Assembly: GCA_002309215.1 (NCBI GenBank)
Contig: DBXG01000020.1
Span: 16,063 to 42,669 of the forward strand
Direction: 5' to 3'
Length of the DNA stretch: 26,607 nucleotides
Source of the DNA: Alphaproteobacteria bacterium UBA1218
GTDB taxonomy: Bacteria; Pseudomonadota; Alphaproteobacteria; Rs-D84
Shown here: one piece after another, positions 1-8,034 of the stretch
How the letters are laid out: each line of letters starts with the position of its first letter
Position numbering within the stretch: position 1 is the stretch's first letter
Notes under the pieces: generated by a model
The model's database searches: none
The model's input: only the letters and a program-made list of their open reading frames with translations
What the model was told of the DNA's origin: nothing
Position numbers and translations under genes: made by a program

Positions 1-118
1 CGGCAATGCAAGCCATATAATATATGTATTTCAGAAAAAATTCAAGTAAAAAATTATAAAATGCTTGCTTTTATCAAAAACAGATGAAAAATATAAAGAA
101 AAAACACAGGGATAAAAC
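1..118. other. A+T-rich upstream region of trhP-like gene
   Basis: This leader holds no convincing gene. A TATAAT hexamer at 16-21 could be a -10 box, but a matching -35 would lie at or beyond the window edge. The purine-rich AGGGAT at about 108-113 is a plausible ribosome-binding site for the ATG at 119. Confidence 0.35.
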
Positions 119-1363
119 ATGGTCAAAATACCTGAATTGTTGGCGCCAGCAGGCACGCTGGACGCGTTCAAAACTGCGATTTTATATGGCGCAGATGCTA
201 TTTATGCCGGTTTGCCGGGGTTTTCAATGCGTGCGCGGGCTAAAATCACAGTAGAAGAAGTCAAGCAAGGTATCGATTTTGCACATGCGCATGGCAAGAA
301 AGTTTATCTGGCTTTCAATTTATTTGCGCATGACCGCGATTATGAAAATATGCCACGTGTGTCAGAAATAATAAATTATCTGAATCCTGACGCTTTGATT
401 GTTTCTGATGCGGGTGTTGTTATGTGGGTTCGTGAAAATCATCCGAATATACCAATTCATATATCAACCCAGGCGAATATTTGTTCTGCATCTACGGTCA
501 AGTTCTGGCAAAATGCCGGTGCAGTTCAATGTGTTTTAGCGCGCGAAGTTTCGCATAATGAATTCAAGTCTATACGCGAACAATGTCCAGATATAGGGCT
601 TGAAATATTTATTCATGGTGCAATGTGTATGTCTTATTCTGGGCGGTGTTTATTATCTAACTTTATAACTGGTCGTCCATCTAATCGTGGTGCATGTGCG
701 CAATTGTGTCGCTGGAAATACGATGTAATTTTGCGTGAACGTGAAAGCGGTATCGAAATGCCAATCGAAGAAGATGAACGCGGCGCATATATCATGAACG
801 CCAAAGATTTGTGCTTGATGCCAAGATTGCGCGAAGTAATCGAAGCGTGTCCAGACACATTGAAAATCGAAGGCCGTAATCGCAGCGAATATTATGTTGG
901 TTCTGTGACACGCGCTTATCGAAATGCTTTGGATGCTTATGCACGTGACCCAGATGGTTTTGACCCTGCGCCATTTATGGCTGATTTAAATGTATTGGAA
1001 TCACGTGGCTATACAACTGCGTTTTTTGATGGACCTGTGACACCAGATGCGCACAATTATGATTCTACACATTCTGTATCTGATTATCAGGCTGCTGGTG
1101 TTATAACCAATGTTGATGCAAATAATATAACATTTGAATTACGTAATGAAATACGTGCAGGCGATGAAATAAAATTTATTCTGCCGAATATAAATGAAAA
1201 AGTTTCTGTTGTTTTAGACAAGATTATCAATGCAAAAAATGGTGAAGAATTACCAAAGATGTCTGCTGGTCAAAATAATGCTTTGATAATACCAATGTCA
1301 AAAATACCCGAACAATATCGTGATAAAATGGTTCCTTTTGTTTTAGCATATAAACATAAATAA
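119..1363 (+). CDS. trhP: Peptidase U32 family protein, TrhP (YegQ)-like tRNA hydroxylation protein
   Basis: The 414-residue protein opens with the U32 signature LLAPAGTLDAFKTAILYGAD and closely matches E. coli YegQ/TrhP as I remember it, including TVKFW, the HGAMCMSYSGRCLLS block and the KIEGR motif. TrhP takes part in the prephenate-dependent hydroxylation of U34 that leads to cmo5U-type wobble bases in tRNA. Cys170, Cys177, Cys193 and Cys197 fall in the region that carries cysteine ligands in this family. It is cytoplasmic and lacks a signal peptide. Length is slightly below the roughly 450 residues of the E. coli protein, mainly from a shorter insert after the cysteine block. The family assignment is firm. 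The exact member (TrhP rather than RlhA or a UbiU/V-type protein) rests on residue-level resemblance only. Confidence 0.82.
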   Translation: MVKIPELLAPAGTLDAFKTAILYGADAIYAGLPGFSMRARAKITVEEVKQGIDFAHAHGKKVYLAFNLFAHDRDYENMPRVSEIINYLNPDALIVSDAGVVMWVRENHPNIPIHISTQANICSASTVKFWQNAGAVQCVLAREVSHNEFKSIREQCPDIGLEIFIHGAMCMSYSGRCLLSNFITGRPSNRGACAQLCRWKYDVILRERESGIEMPIEEDERGAYIMNAKDLCLMPRLREVIEACPDTLKIEGRNRSEYYVGSVTRAYRNALDAYARDPDGFDPAPFMADLNVLESRGYTTAFFDGPVTPDAHNYDSTHSVSDYQAAGVITNVDANNITFELRNEIRAGDEIKFILPNINEKVSVVLDKIINAKNGEELPKMSAGQNNALIIPMSKIPEQYRDKMVPFVLAYKHK

Positions 1364-1368
1364 AACAC

Positions 1369-1398
1369 TTGCATTATTGTTTTAATTATTTCTATAAT
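1369..1398 (+). promoter_or_regulatory. Sigma-70-type promoter for the thioredoxin-like gene
   Basis: TTGCAT at 1369-1374 and TATAAT at 1393-1398 are separated by 18 bp, a close match to the housekeeping consensus. Transcription would begin near 1405, just ahead of the AAAAGGAG at 1415-1422. Confidence 0.6.
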
Positions 1399-1427
1399 TT
1401 GTGCATCTAATCACAAAAGGAGAAAAA

Positions 1428-1889
1428 ATGAAAACACTAAAAATTGCATCTGTTATATTTGGTTGTACTGTTATGGCAACTGCAAACGCTGCGGATATCA
1501 CGATATTCCATTCACCGTCTTGCCCACATTGTCGTCATGCACGTGAATTTATCGAAAGCACTTTGATATACGAATATGGTGATTTGAAAGTGACGGAAAT
1601 CAATGTGATGAGCCCGGATAATCGTCAGGCTTTTATGGATACATTAACAAAATGTGAATACAAAAGCGGTGGCGTTCCAGTGATTGTTGTTGGCGACAAA
1701 TGTTTCCAAGGCTATGCTAATTCTATGCAAGATACATTACGCGCTGCTGTCGAAGTTGACTTGACCGACGAACAAAAACAATCTGCAAAAGATAACAAGG
1801 CAAAGATGGCTGAAAACAAAGATGCTTTTGTTTCTGAAAACGCAAACAGAAAGCAGGCTATTGTTTTTATCGAAGGTAAAAAAAAATAA
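1428..1889 (+). CDS. Exported thioredoxin/glutaredoxin-fold protein with CPHC active site
   Basis: The start at 1428 is chosen because AAAAGGAG lies 5 bases upstream; an in-frame GTG at 1401 has no such site. The 153-residue product begins with a Sec signal peptide (MKTLKI then a hydrophobic stretch, likely cut after ATANA at residue 21). The mature part starts with a beta strand and the redox motif CPHC at residues 32-35, followed by the cis-proline segment GVPVIVV around Pro84, the standard thioredoxin-fold layout. It probably acts in the periplasm on disulfides; no partner is identifiable. The C-terminal third is Lys/Asn/Glu-rich and likely helical. The gene ends in GGT, nine A's, then TAA, and a membrane-spanning segment continues in the -1 frame directly after the stop. 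Confidence 0.85.
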   Translation: MKTLKIASVIFGCTVMATANAADITIFHSPSCPHCRHAREFIESTLIYEYGDLKVTEINVMSPDNRQAFMDTLTKCEYKSGGVPVIVVGDKCFQGYANSMQDTLRAAVEVDLTDEQKQSAKDNKAKMAENKDAFVSENANRKQAIVFIEGKKK

Positions 1890-1999
1890 ATAGTTCATTC
1901 AACACAACCGATATTCTGTTGTTCGGAATATTGGCTGTGTTAATAGTTGGTCTGGGTATTGTGTTATTAAAACCTAAAAAACAAAAACGGGCTGAATAA
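1886..1999 (+). CDS. Possible -1-frame membrane-anchor extension or tiny membrane ORF
   Basis: After the A9 run (1878-1886), the -1 frame stays open for 37 codons. It encodes a single hydrophobic segment (ILLFGILAVLIVGLGIVLL) followed by the basic tail KPKKQKRAE, and its TAA at 1997-1999 overlaps the ATG of the CvpA-family gene by one base. As a separate gene it would have to start at the non-standard ATA at 1886, with AAGG at 1873-1876 upstream. As an extension of the preceding protein it needs one extra A or a -1 slip on the A9 tract. That would give an exported thioredoxin domain with a C-terminal anchor and a positively charged cytoplasmic tail, matching the positive-inside rule. Hydrophobicity and the stop/start overlap argue for real coding; the mechanism is uncertain. 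Confidence 0.5.
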   Translation: MNSSFNTTDILLFGILAVLIVGLGIVLLKPKKQKRAE

Positions 2000-2709
2000 T
2001 GTTTGACTTAACACTGATGGATTATATTTATGTCTTGGTTGTGATTGTTTCGACAATCTGGGCGACTGTGCGTGGTGGCATATATGAAACAATCGCAACG
2101 ATGTCGTGGGTCGTGGCGGCTATTACTGCACGTTTTGTATCGCCGTACTTGGACAAATTATTGCAAAATTGGTTTAATGTATCTGGTTCCACAGTTGGAA
2201 CATTGGTGGCATCTTACTTTATAGTATTCTTTGTGATTTTGGTGATTGTTGGTTTTATCAATCAAAAATTACGGGAAAAAGTTCAGGCCAGTTTTTTATC
2301 TGCATCCGATAAAACTTTGGGTGTTATATTCGGCATAATTCGTAGCATTGTTGTCATGGGCTTTGTTTATTGGGGGGCGCTGTGGTATTATTCTGATACT
2401 CCGCGTTTACCACATTGGGTTGCAGATGCACGCACACGCCCGATTATGCAATTGACTGCTGTAAAACTGGATGAATGGTTTTTCTTTGGCAATAATAAGT
2501 TATTAAAACGCGATATGGGCGACAACAGAGATTTCAAAAATCTGATTAATCCAACCGTCAAACAAAAAACTGAAAATTCAGAACAAAAGCCAGACGGCGA
2601 AACCGGTTATAAATCTTCTGAACGCGCCGCATTGGAAAATCAGTTGTTGCAAATAGAATCTGTGGCAAACGCAATCCAAGAACACCAAGATAAGCAAAAA
2701 CAAAAATAA
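1999..2709 (+). CDS. cvpA: CvpA family inner-membrane protein
   Basis: The 236-residue protein has the CvpA layout: an N-terminal DLTLMDYIYVLVVIVSTIWA helix, three further membrane segments up to about residue 130, and the family pattern of an RGG turn after the first helix (ATVRGGIYE) and a helix near GVIFGIIRSIVVMGF. A hydrophilic, Lys/Gln/Glu-rich cytoplasmic tail follows from about residue 165, ending in a predicted coiled coil. CvpA proteins are inner-membrane proteins linked to colicin V export, envelope homeostasis and, in some bacteria, purine biosynthesis loci; the molecular role is not settled. The ATG overlaps the stop of the upstream membrane segment (TAATG), which suggests translational coupling. 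A terminator begins inside its stop codon. Confidence 0.8.
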   Translation: MFDLTLMDYIYVLVVIVSTIWATVRGGIYETIATMSWVVAAITARFVSPYLDKLLQNWFNVSGSTVGTLVASYFIVFFVILVIVGFINQKLREKVQASFLSASDKTLGVIFGIIRSIVVMGFVYWGALWYYSDTPRLPHWVADARTRPIMQLTAVKLDEWFFFGNNKLLKRDMGDNRDFKNLINPTVKQKTENSEQKPDGETGYKSSERAALENQLLQIESVANAIQEHQDKQKQK

Positions 2710-2738
2710 AAGGTCATAAAGAAGACCTTTTATTTTTG
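2706..2738 (+). terminator. Rho-independent terminator after cvpA-like gene
   Basis: ATAAAAGGTC at 2706-2715 pairs with GACCTTTTAT at 2724-2733 around an 8-base loop, and a T-rich tract follows. The stem starts inside the TAA stop of the CvpA-family gene. It separates this block from the glycan cluster. Confidence 0.8.
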
Positions 2739-2846
2739 GTGTTTGTGTCCACGCACCCAAATTACAGATTTTAACATATTGATTTTACACATTTTTTATG
2801 GCATGTTTTACAAAAATGACAAAAATGCAAAACAGGAAAATATAAG

Positions 2847-2875
2847 TTGATTTTATAGCAAGTCTGGTTTAGAAT
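2847..2875 (+). promoter_or_regulatory. Candidate promoter of the surface-glycan cluster
   Basis: TTGATT at 2847-2852 and TAGAAT at 2870-2875 are separated by 17 bp. It is the best promoter-like site between the terminator and the first glycan gene, and the following eight genes are close-packed on the same strand, so it may drive most of the cluster. Confidence 0.5.
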
Positions 2876-2923
2876 CTTCTCCATGGTTTATGAATTATAT
2901 CACAAAATAAAAAAGGTAATCAT

Positions 2924-3814
2924 ATGAACAAAGAAGCCAAAGTGGCAGTTTGTTTTTTCGGACATCTTCGAACATTGAAAAAATGTTTACCTTTTATTCG
3001 TAAAAATTTGCTTAATTTGTATGATTGTGATATTTTTATGCATACGTGGGATAAGTATGACCACGCATCTAAAACTTGGCACAACAATCAGATGAAATCC
3101 CCAAAGTTGGTGAACAAAGATTACATTAAACGATTATTAAATATAACAGATGAACAAATAATTGTTGAAACACAACCTGCTGATACTGGCGACAGGGTAT
3201 ATAATTATGCAAACATTGTTTTTTCACTATTTGGGTTAGAATGCGTTTGGTATGCTATGCGTTCCGTTAATGAGCTACGACAAAAATATGCAAAATTACA
3301 TAACGTAAATTATGATGCTGTTGTTTTTATACGTCCAGACATTTTTGTAAATACACCAATTGATATCACAGATGTTATGTCAGAGAACGATGCAGTATAT
3401 TATGTTGGCAATGTGGCAGGAACACTCAGCGATATTAAACAAGTCAAAGCATCAGATGTATTTTTTTGGGCGAAACCAGATGTAATTGATGAAATTATGC
3501 AAAATATGGTTCCAAATATTGAAAATGGCCAAACCGTTTTGCTACCCCCAGAAGGATTATTTATAAATAACGTCATAACAAAAGGGTATAAGCCTTTGTT
3601 GTGTGCTAATTACAGATACGGCAAAGATTTTTGGATTTTACGTAACAATAAATTCAAGTTTCCAAGTGATATAATTACACTACACACGCGCAAAAATGGG
3701 CTTTTAATATCAATACTAAGAAAATTGCAACCAATTTTTGCAACAAAAATTAATTTCTTCAACAGATTTTCAATTGTTTTTTCAATTGGGAACCCAGACA
3801 CAAAGGAGTTTTAA
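2924..3814 (+). CDS. Glycosyltransferase-like surface-polysaccharide protein
   Basis: I do not recognise a named family with confidence. The 296-residue protein begins with a Rossmann-type strand (KVAVCFFGHLRTLKKCLP), followed by DCDIFMHTWDKYD and, around residue 135, AVVFIRPDIFVNTPID. This order (beta strand, HTWD, then RPD close to a possible metal-binding acid) resembles uncharacterised glycosyltransferase-like proteins found in capsule and O-antigen loci. There is no signal peptide; the C-terminal part is basic and aromatic and may lie on the membrane face. AAAGGTAAT lies upstream of the ATG. It is first in the cluster, and its end is followed immediately by the ribosome-binding site of the nucleotidyltransferase. 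A role in adding a residue to a surface glycan is inferred from context. Confidence 0.6.
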   Translation: MNKEAKVAVCFFGHLRTLKKCLPFIRKNLLNLYDCDIFMHTWDKYDHASKTWHNNQMKSPKLVNKDYIKRLLNITDEQIIVETQPADTGDRVYNYANIVFSLFGLECVWYAMRSVNELRQKYAKLHNVNYDAVVFIRPDIFVNTPIDITDVMSENDAVYYVGNVAGTLSDIKQVKASDVFFWAKPDVIDEIMQNMVPNIENGQTVLLPPEGLFINNVITKGYKPLLCANYRYGKDFWILRNNKFKFPSDIITLHTRKNGLLISILRKLQPIFATKINFFNRFSIVFSIGNPDTKEF

Positions 3815-3815
3815 T

Positions 3816-4574
3816 ATGTTGAATATTGTTTTACCAATGGCAGGACGTGGCAGTCGCTTTACAGAAGCGGGATATACATTGCCAAAACCTTTGATACCTG
3901 TTCATGGTGTACCAATGATAAAAGTTGTGACAGATAACTTGAAACCTAAATGTGAACACAGGTTTATTTATGTATGCCAACAAGCTCATATTGAACAGTA
4001 TGATTTAGTTCCAAAATTGAAATCTTATGCTAAAAATGTAGAGGTTATCGGTATAAACGGCATCACAGAAGGACAAGTTTGCACAGCCCTGTTGGCTAAG
4101 AAATTTTTCAATAATGACGAACCTTTGATGAATGCAAATTCTGACCAATTTATAGATATTGATATCAACGAATATTTGGATAATATGAACTCTCGTAATT
4201 TGGACGGAATGATTATGACCATGAAATCTCAAGATCCTAAATGGTCTTATGCAAAAACAAACGAAAATGGCTTTGTGACAGAAACGGCAGAGAAAAAGGT
4301 TATTTCCCAAGATGCCACAGTCGGAATATTTAATTTTAGACATGGCTATGATTTAGTTCGTAGCGCGGAACGAATGATTCGCGATAACATTCGTGTCAAT
4401 GGTGAATTTTATACCTGCCCATGCTATAATTATTTAATTCGCGAAGGAAAAAAGATAGGTATTTATCACATTGGTGAAGAGTATAATGGTATGTATGGTT
4501 TGGGTATTCCAAAAGATTTGAATTTCTTTTTGGCTAACCCTGTATCTCAATTTCTAAAAGGCAGACAAAAATGA
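3816..4574 (+). CDS. Sugar-phosphate-type nucleotidyltransferase
   Basis: The start at 3816 is supported by AAAGGAG at 3802-3808; upstream in-frame codons lie inside the previous gene. The 252-residue protein has the classic pyrophosphorylase signature: PMAGRGSRF at residues 7-15 (nucleotide-binding loop), then LPKPLIPV with Lys24, and NSDQFIDID around residues 108-116 supplying the metal-binding acids. Enzymes of this family transfer a nucleotide from an NTP onto a phosphorylated sugar or polyol to make the activated donor. The nucleotide and acceptor cannot be read from sequence. The last base of its TGA region overlaps the next ATG (ATGA), so it is translationally coupled to the glycerophosphodiesterase-like gene. 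A degenerate paralogue is encoded at 5825-6559. Confidence 0.85.
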   Translation: MLNIVLPMAGRGSRFTEAGYTLPKPLIPVHGVPMIKVVTDNLKPKCEHRFIYVCQQAHIEQYDLVPKLKSYAKNVEVIGINGITEGQVCTALLAKKFFNNDEPLMNANSDQFIDIDINEYLDNMNSRNLDGMIMTMKSQDPKWSYAKTNENGFVTETAEKKVISQDATVGIFNFRHGYDLVRSAERMIRDNIRVNGEFYTCPCYNYLIREGKKIGIYHIGEEYNGMYGLGIPKDLNFFLANPVSQFLKGRQK

Positions 4575-5200
4575 TAATTTTATCACATCGTGGTTTATGG
4601 CATTCATTACCAGAACGCAACAAACGTGAATCTTTTGTTGAAAGTTTTAATGCTGGATTTGGAACTGAAACTGATTTGCGTGACATTTGTGGGAAAATAG
4701 TAATATCTCATGATATGCCAAATGGTGATGAAATAACATTTGAAGAAGTTTTACAAATAATGGACGGTCGAAACTTGCCATTGGCCTTGAATATCAAAGC
4801 AGACGGTCAAGCAACAGTCATATTGGAATTATTGAAAAAATATAATCATACAAATTATTTTACATTTGATATGTCTGTGCCAGATATGATTGTGCAAATT
4901 GAAAACGGGCTTGATGTATTCACAGGACAAAGTGACGTAATACCGCAACCAATTTTATTAAATAAATGTCGTGGTGTTTGGTTAGATGCGTTTAATTCTG
5001 ATTGGTATGATTCTGAGCGTCTGGACGAAATTGTAAACGCCGCGGGACGCGTATGTATTGTATCTGCAGATTTACATAAACGTGATACAGAATATCAATG
5101 GGAACAAATTAAAAAATCACAATCATTTAACAATGATAATTTAATGTTGTGTACAGATAAACCATTAGCAGCCAAGGAGTATTTTTATGGTGAAAATTAA
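4571..5200 (+). CDS. Glycerophosphodiester phosphodiesterase-like protein
   Basis: The 209-residue protein keeps the catalytic landmarks of the GDPD fold: HRG at residues 6-8, ETD at 33-35 and HD at 47-48, in the order and spacing of the family. The usual PEN motif after HRG is altered to PERNKRES. There is no signal peptide, so it would act in the cytoplasm. Known relatives hydrolyse glycerophosphodiesters to sn-glycerol-3-phosphate and an alcohol; related domains also appear in capsule loci. It overlaps the nucleotidyltransferase upstream (ATGA) and the HAD gene downstream by 14 bp, so the three are probably made together. This suggests they serve one small pathway, possibly building or trimming a phospho-polyol substituent. 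The fold call is good; substrate is unknown. Confidence 0.75.
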   Translation: MIILSHRGLWHSLPERNKRESFVESFNAGFGTETDLRDICGKIVISHDMPNGDEITFEEVLQIMDGRNLPLALNIKADGQATVILELLKKYNHTNYFTFDMSVPDMIVQIENGLDVFTGQSDVIPQPILLNKCRGVWLDAFNSDWYDSERLDEIVNAAGRVCIVSADLHKRDTEYQWEQIKKSQSFNNDNLMLCTDKPLAAKEYFYGEN

Positions 5201-5822
5201 AGCTGTATTATTTGACATGGACGGTGTTTTGATAGAAGCCAAGGATTGGCATTACGAAGCACTGAACAAAGCTTTGGGATTGTTTGGTTATAACATCAGT
5301 CGCGAAGAACACTTATCTTCTTATGATGGTTTGCCGACAAAAGTTAAATTGAAAAAATTGACTTTGGAAAAAGGCTTGCCCGTAGAATTGCATAGTTTTA
5401 TCAATGAAATGAAGCAACAATATACTGTGGGTATCATCCAAAAACAATGTCGCCCACGTTTTAATCATGAATACTGTTTATCTAAATTACGTGCGAACGG
5501 TTATTCTGTTGCGTGTTGCAGTAATTCTATTCGTATGACTATTGAAATGATGATGAGTTATGCAAAACTAGATAAATATCTGAATTTCATTGTATCTAAT
5601 CAAGATGTGAAAAACGCAAAACCGGACCCAGAAATTTATTTGACAGCAATGAAAAAATTAAACTTGCAACCAACAGAATGTTTAATTGTTGAAGATAATG
5701 AAAATGGTATCAAAGCAGCAATGGCATCTGGGGGAAACTTGTTGGCCGTTAAAACCGTTGATGATGTCACATGGGACAATGTTATGGGACGCATCAAAGA
5801 AATCGAACAAAAAGGCAGATAA
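5187..5822 (+). CDS. HAD-superfamily hydrolase, beta-phosphoglucomutase-like subfamily
   Basis: The 211-residue protein shows all four HAD motifs: DMDG with Asp10 and Asp12, CCSNS as motif II, KPDPEIY as the lysine of motif III, and EDNENGI as motif IV. A helical cap lies between residues of motif I and II. Such proteins are phosphatases or phosphomutases for small phosphorylated metabolites. AAGGAG precedes the ATG, which lies inside the end of the GDPD-like gene. In this setting it likely removes a phosphate from, or isomerises, the sugar or polyol phosphate handled by the neighbouring nucleotidyltransferases. That role is inference from context. Confidence 0.83.
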   Translation: MVKIKAVLFDMDGVLIEAKDWHYEALNKALGLFGYNISREEHLSSYDGLPTKVKLKKLTLEKGLPVELHSFINEMKQQYTVGIIQKQCRPRFNHEYCLSKLRANGYSVACCSNSIRMTIEMMMSYAKLDKYLNFIVSNQDVKNAKPDPEIYLTAMKKLNLQPTECLIVEDNENGIKAAMASGGNLLAVKTVDDVTWDNVMGRIKEIEQKGR

Positions 5823-5824
5823 AA

Positions 5825-6559
5825 ATGAACATCATGTTTTTAATGGGCTCTTCCCATATTGAAAAAGATAAAGAAGATTACCCTTTTTATTTAACAGAAA
5901 TAAATGAAAAACTGATTTTGGAACAACAGATTGAATATTGCAAAGAATTAAAACCTACTATGCACATCTTTTGTGTCAAGGAAGGCGATATTAAACAATT
6001 CAGGGTTGATTCTGTTATTAAACAAATCGTATCAAATGCACAAATAATTCCTATTGCAAATCAAACATGTGGCGCGATTTGCACTGCGTTATTGGGATAC
6101 AAGTATATTGCAAATGATGATGAATTAATATTGATGGCGGTTGATGATTTTGTATCTGATTCATCAAAAAAAATTGTTCAAGATTTTCGTACAAAGTCTG
6201 CAGATGCGGGCGTTGTGTCATTTACATCTGTACACCCAAGATATTCTTTTGCAAAAACAGATGAATTTGGTAATGTTGTCCAAGCAGAAGAAAAACTGCC
6301 GATTTCTAAAAATGCTTTAGTCAGTTTTTATTATTTTCGTCATGGAATTGATTTCACAGATTGCGCGATGGATGTTATTCGTAAAGACAATCCAACAAAA
6401 GGGAACTTTTATATTTCCCAGACCTTAAATGAAATGATTTTGCGTCAAAAAAAGGTGGTAATGCACAAGATTTCTAATGACGCTTTTCATCCATTGAAAA
6501 ACGAACTGCATTTGGCACAATATATAATGGATCTGAAAGAAAACCAAAGGGGCAAATAA
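5825..6559 (+). CDS. Nucleotidyltransferase-like protein lacking the nucleotide-binding signature
   Basis: The start at 5825 follows AAGGCAG; it lies 2 bases after the HAD stop. The 244-residue protein is a paralogue of the 3816-4574 enzyme: SFAKTDEFGNV matches SYAKTNENGFV, YYFRHGIDF matches FNFRHGYDL, and GNFYISQTLNEMILRQKK matches GEFYTCPCYNYLIREGKK. The N-terminal GRGSRF loop and PKPL lysine are absent, replaced by GSSHIEKDKEDYPFYL. Acids at Asp107-Asp108 (MAVDDF) sit where the metal-binding motif is expected. It may be an inactive partner or regulator of the first enzyme, or an enzyme with a changed donor. The paralogy is visible in the sequence; loss of activity is inference. Confidence 0.75.
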   Translation: MNIMFLMGSSHIEKDKEDYPFYLTEINEKLILEQQIEYCKELKPTMHIFCVKEGDIKQFRVDSVIKQIVSNAQIIPIANQTCGAICTALLGYKYIANDDELILMAVDDFVSDSSKKIVQDFRTKSADAGVVSFTSVHPRYSFAKTDEFGNVVQAEEKLPISKNALVSFYYFRHGIDFTDCAMDVIRKDNPTKGNFYISQTLNEMILRQKKVVMHKISNDAFHPLKNELHLAQYIMDLKENQRGK

Positions 6560-6560
6560 A

Positions 6561-6905
6561 ATGAAAACTGCAAAATTGTCAAATATGACCAAAGGCTGGT
6601 TTATCGGAAACTTTGACCCAAGTTTATTCAGAACAAATACAGCAGAGGTTGCTGTTAAAACTTATAACAAAGGCGATTATGAAGCCGAACATTATCATAA
6701 AATTGCGACAGAATATACAGTCATAATATCTGGCCGTGTAAAAATGAATGGTATTGAATATGGCGCTGGTGATATAATTGTTATGGAACCAGGGGAAGCA
6801 ACTGATTTTGAATGTCTTGAAAACGGGACAACAAATGTGGTTGTAAAAATGCCAGGCGCAAATAATGATAAATACCTGGGCAAAACAATTCAGCATCAAA
6901 GATAA
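6561..6905 (+). CDS. Small cupin-domain protein
   Basis: The 114-residue protein is a single cupin barrel. The first conserved motif is GDYEAEHYHKIATEYTVIISG, with metal-ligand candidates His44, His46 and Glu51, and the second motif is GAGDIIVMEPGEATDFE. Single-domain cupins in glycan loci are often sugar-nucleotide isomerases, epimerases or small-molecule binding proteins; no such specificity can be read here. It begins 2 bases after the preceding stop and its AAAGGGG ribosome-binding site is inside the upstream gene, which places it in the same operon. Confidence 0.8.
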   Translation: MKTAKLSNMTKGWFIGNFDPSLFRTNTAEVAVKTYNKGDYEAEHYHKIATEYTVIISGRVKMNGIEYGAGDIIVMEPGEATDFECLENGTTNVVVKMPGANNDKYLGKTIQHQR

Positions 6906-6910
6906 ATAAA

Positions 6911-7945
6911 ATGAAAATAAACACATCGGATATTTCTGTAATTGTTCAAGGTGCAGTTGATAAAAAACTGACACCAAAATGTTTGCGCAGTATTCGCAAA
7001 TATTTACCATCTGCCGAGATTATTCTATCAACGTGGGAGGAAACCGATACCAATGGGTTGGATTATGATAAATTGGTATTAAATAAGGATCCAGGAAACA
7101 CAATAATTGACGAAGTTCATAACACATCAAATAATGTTAACAGACAAATTGTTTCTACAAAACAAGGGTTATTTGCAGCGACCAGAAAGTATGCCCTAAA
7201 ACTACGTTCTGATATGGCATTAACAGGAACAAATTTTATTAACGAATTTTGTAAATATTATGACGCTCCACAAACAGTTGATAATAAATTGTTCAAACAT
7301 AGAATTGTTATCAATAATTTTTATTGTGCAAATCCATACAGAACACGTTTTTTATTTCATATTTCCGATTGGTGTCAATTTGGACAAATTGATGATTTAA
7401 TAGACTTGTGGGATATTCCTATGGAACCAGAACAGCAACAACTGTATTTCAAATCACACAAAAAACCGCAATTTGATCCAATTCCAAGTTGGTTAATGCG
7501 ATATATTCCAGAACAATATATTTTAACGGCTTGCGTGCGTAAACATAAAATAAACCCTGGTATTGAATGGTACGCAGATATTAATCCAAAATCTTTAGAA
7601 ATAAGTGAAAAGATTTTTGCAAATAATATTATTATTCTAAATTATGAAAAATTTGGTATAAACTTTATGAAGTTTGACCCGTATAAGTGGGGACGTGAGA
7701 GACAATATTCAAATAAAGAATGGATGGAATTATATAAAAAATATATAAATCCTGATTTCAGGATTCCAAAAGATTATGGGGCACATTTGCAAAAACATTT
7801 TAATAGGTTTATAAAACCTATCAGATATTTTGTTAAATGGTGCGAAGAACCTCTTTCACTAATTTATTATGTTGTTTTGTATTTGATAAACAAGACACGT
7901 ATTTTTTGTGGCAAGTGTGGTTGTTATAAAAATTCTAGTAATTAG
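6911..7945 (+). CDS. WavE-family surface-glycan synthesis protein, copy 1
   Basis: The 344-residue protein begins with ISVIVQGAVDKKLTPKCL and continues with SIRKYLPSAEIILSTWE, GLDYDKLVLNKDPG and NNVNRQIVST, the recognisable N-terminal core of the WavE family, first described in the Vibrio cholerae lipopolysaccharide core locus. KYALKLRSD around residue 100 resembles the acid-containing loop of nucleotide-sugar transferases. The C-terminus is basic with a hydrophobic stretch (SLIYYVVLYLI), perhaps membrane-associated. It likely adds a unit to a surface glycan; donor and acceptor are unknown. The gene starts 5 bases after the cupin gene. Seventy-one bases of its 5' part are identical to the second copy at 8035-9081. 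Confidence 0.78.
   Translation: MKINTSDISVIVQGAVDKKLTPKCLRSIRKYLPSAEIILSTWEETDTNGLDYDKLVLNKDPGNTIIDEVHNTSNNVNRQIVSTKQGLFAATRKYALKLRSDMALTGTNFINEFCKYYDAPQTVDNKLFKHRIVINNFYCANPYRTRFLFHISDWCQFGQIDDLIDLWDIPMEPEQQQLYFKSHKKPQFDPIPSWLMRYIPEQYILTACVRKHKINPGIEWYADINPKSLEISEKIFANNIIILNYEKFGINFMKFDPYKWGRERQYSNKEWMELYKKYINPDFRIPKDYGAHLQKHFNRFIKPIRYFVKWCEEPLSLIYYVVLYLINKTRIFCGKCGCYKNSSN
7016..7086 (+). repeat. 71-bp identical block shared by the two WavE genes, copy 1
   Basis: These 71 bases are identical to 8143-8213 in the second WavE gene, and the identity extends about 15 bases upstream with a single mismatch. The block encodes EIILSTWEETDTNGLDYDKL and a few further residues. Flanking codons and the rest of the proteins have diverged strongly. 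Confidence 0.9.
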
Positions 7946-8034
7946 GTAGACTGACTTGTTTGATGAAAATGTTTTTATATGTATACAAATTTGATTAATA
8001 TTGATATTCTACAAATATGTATAAAGAGATAGAT

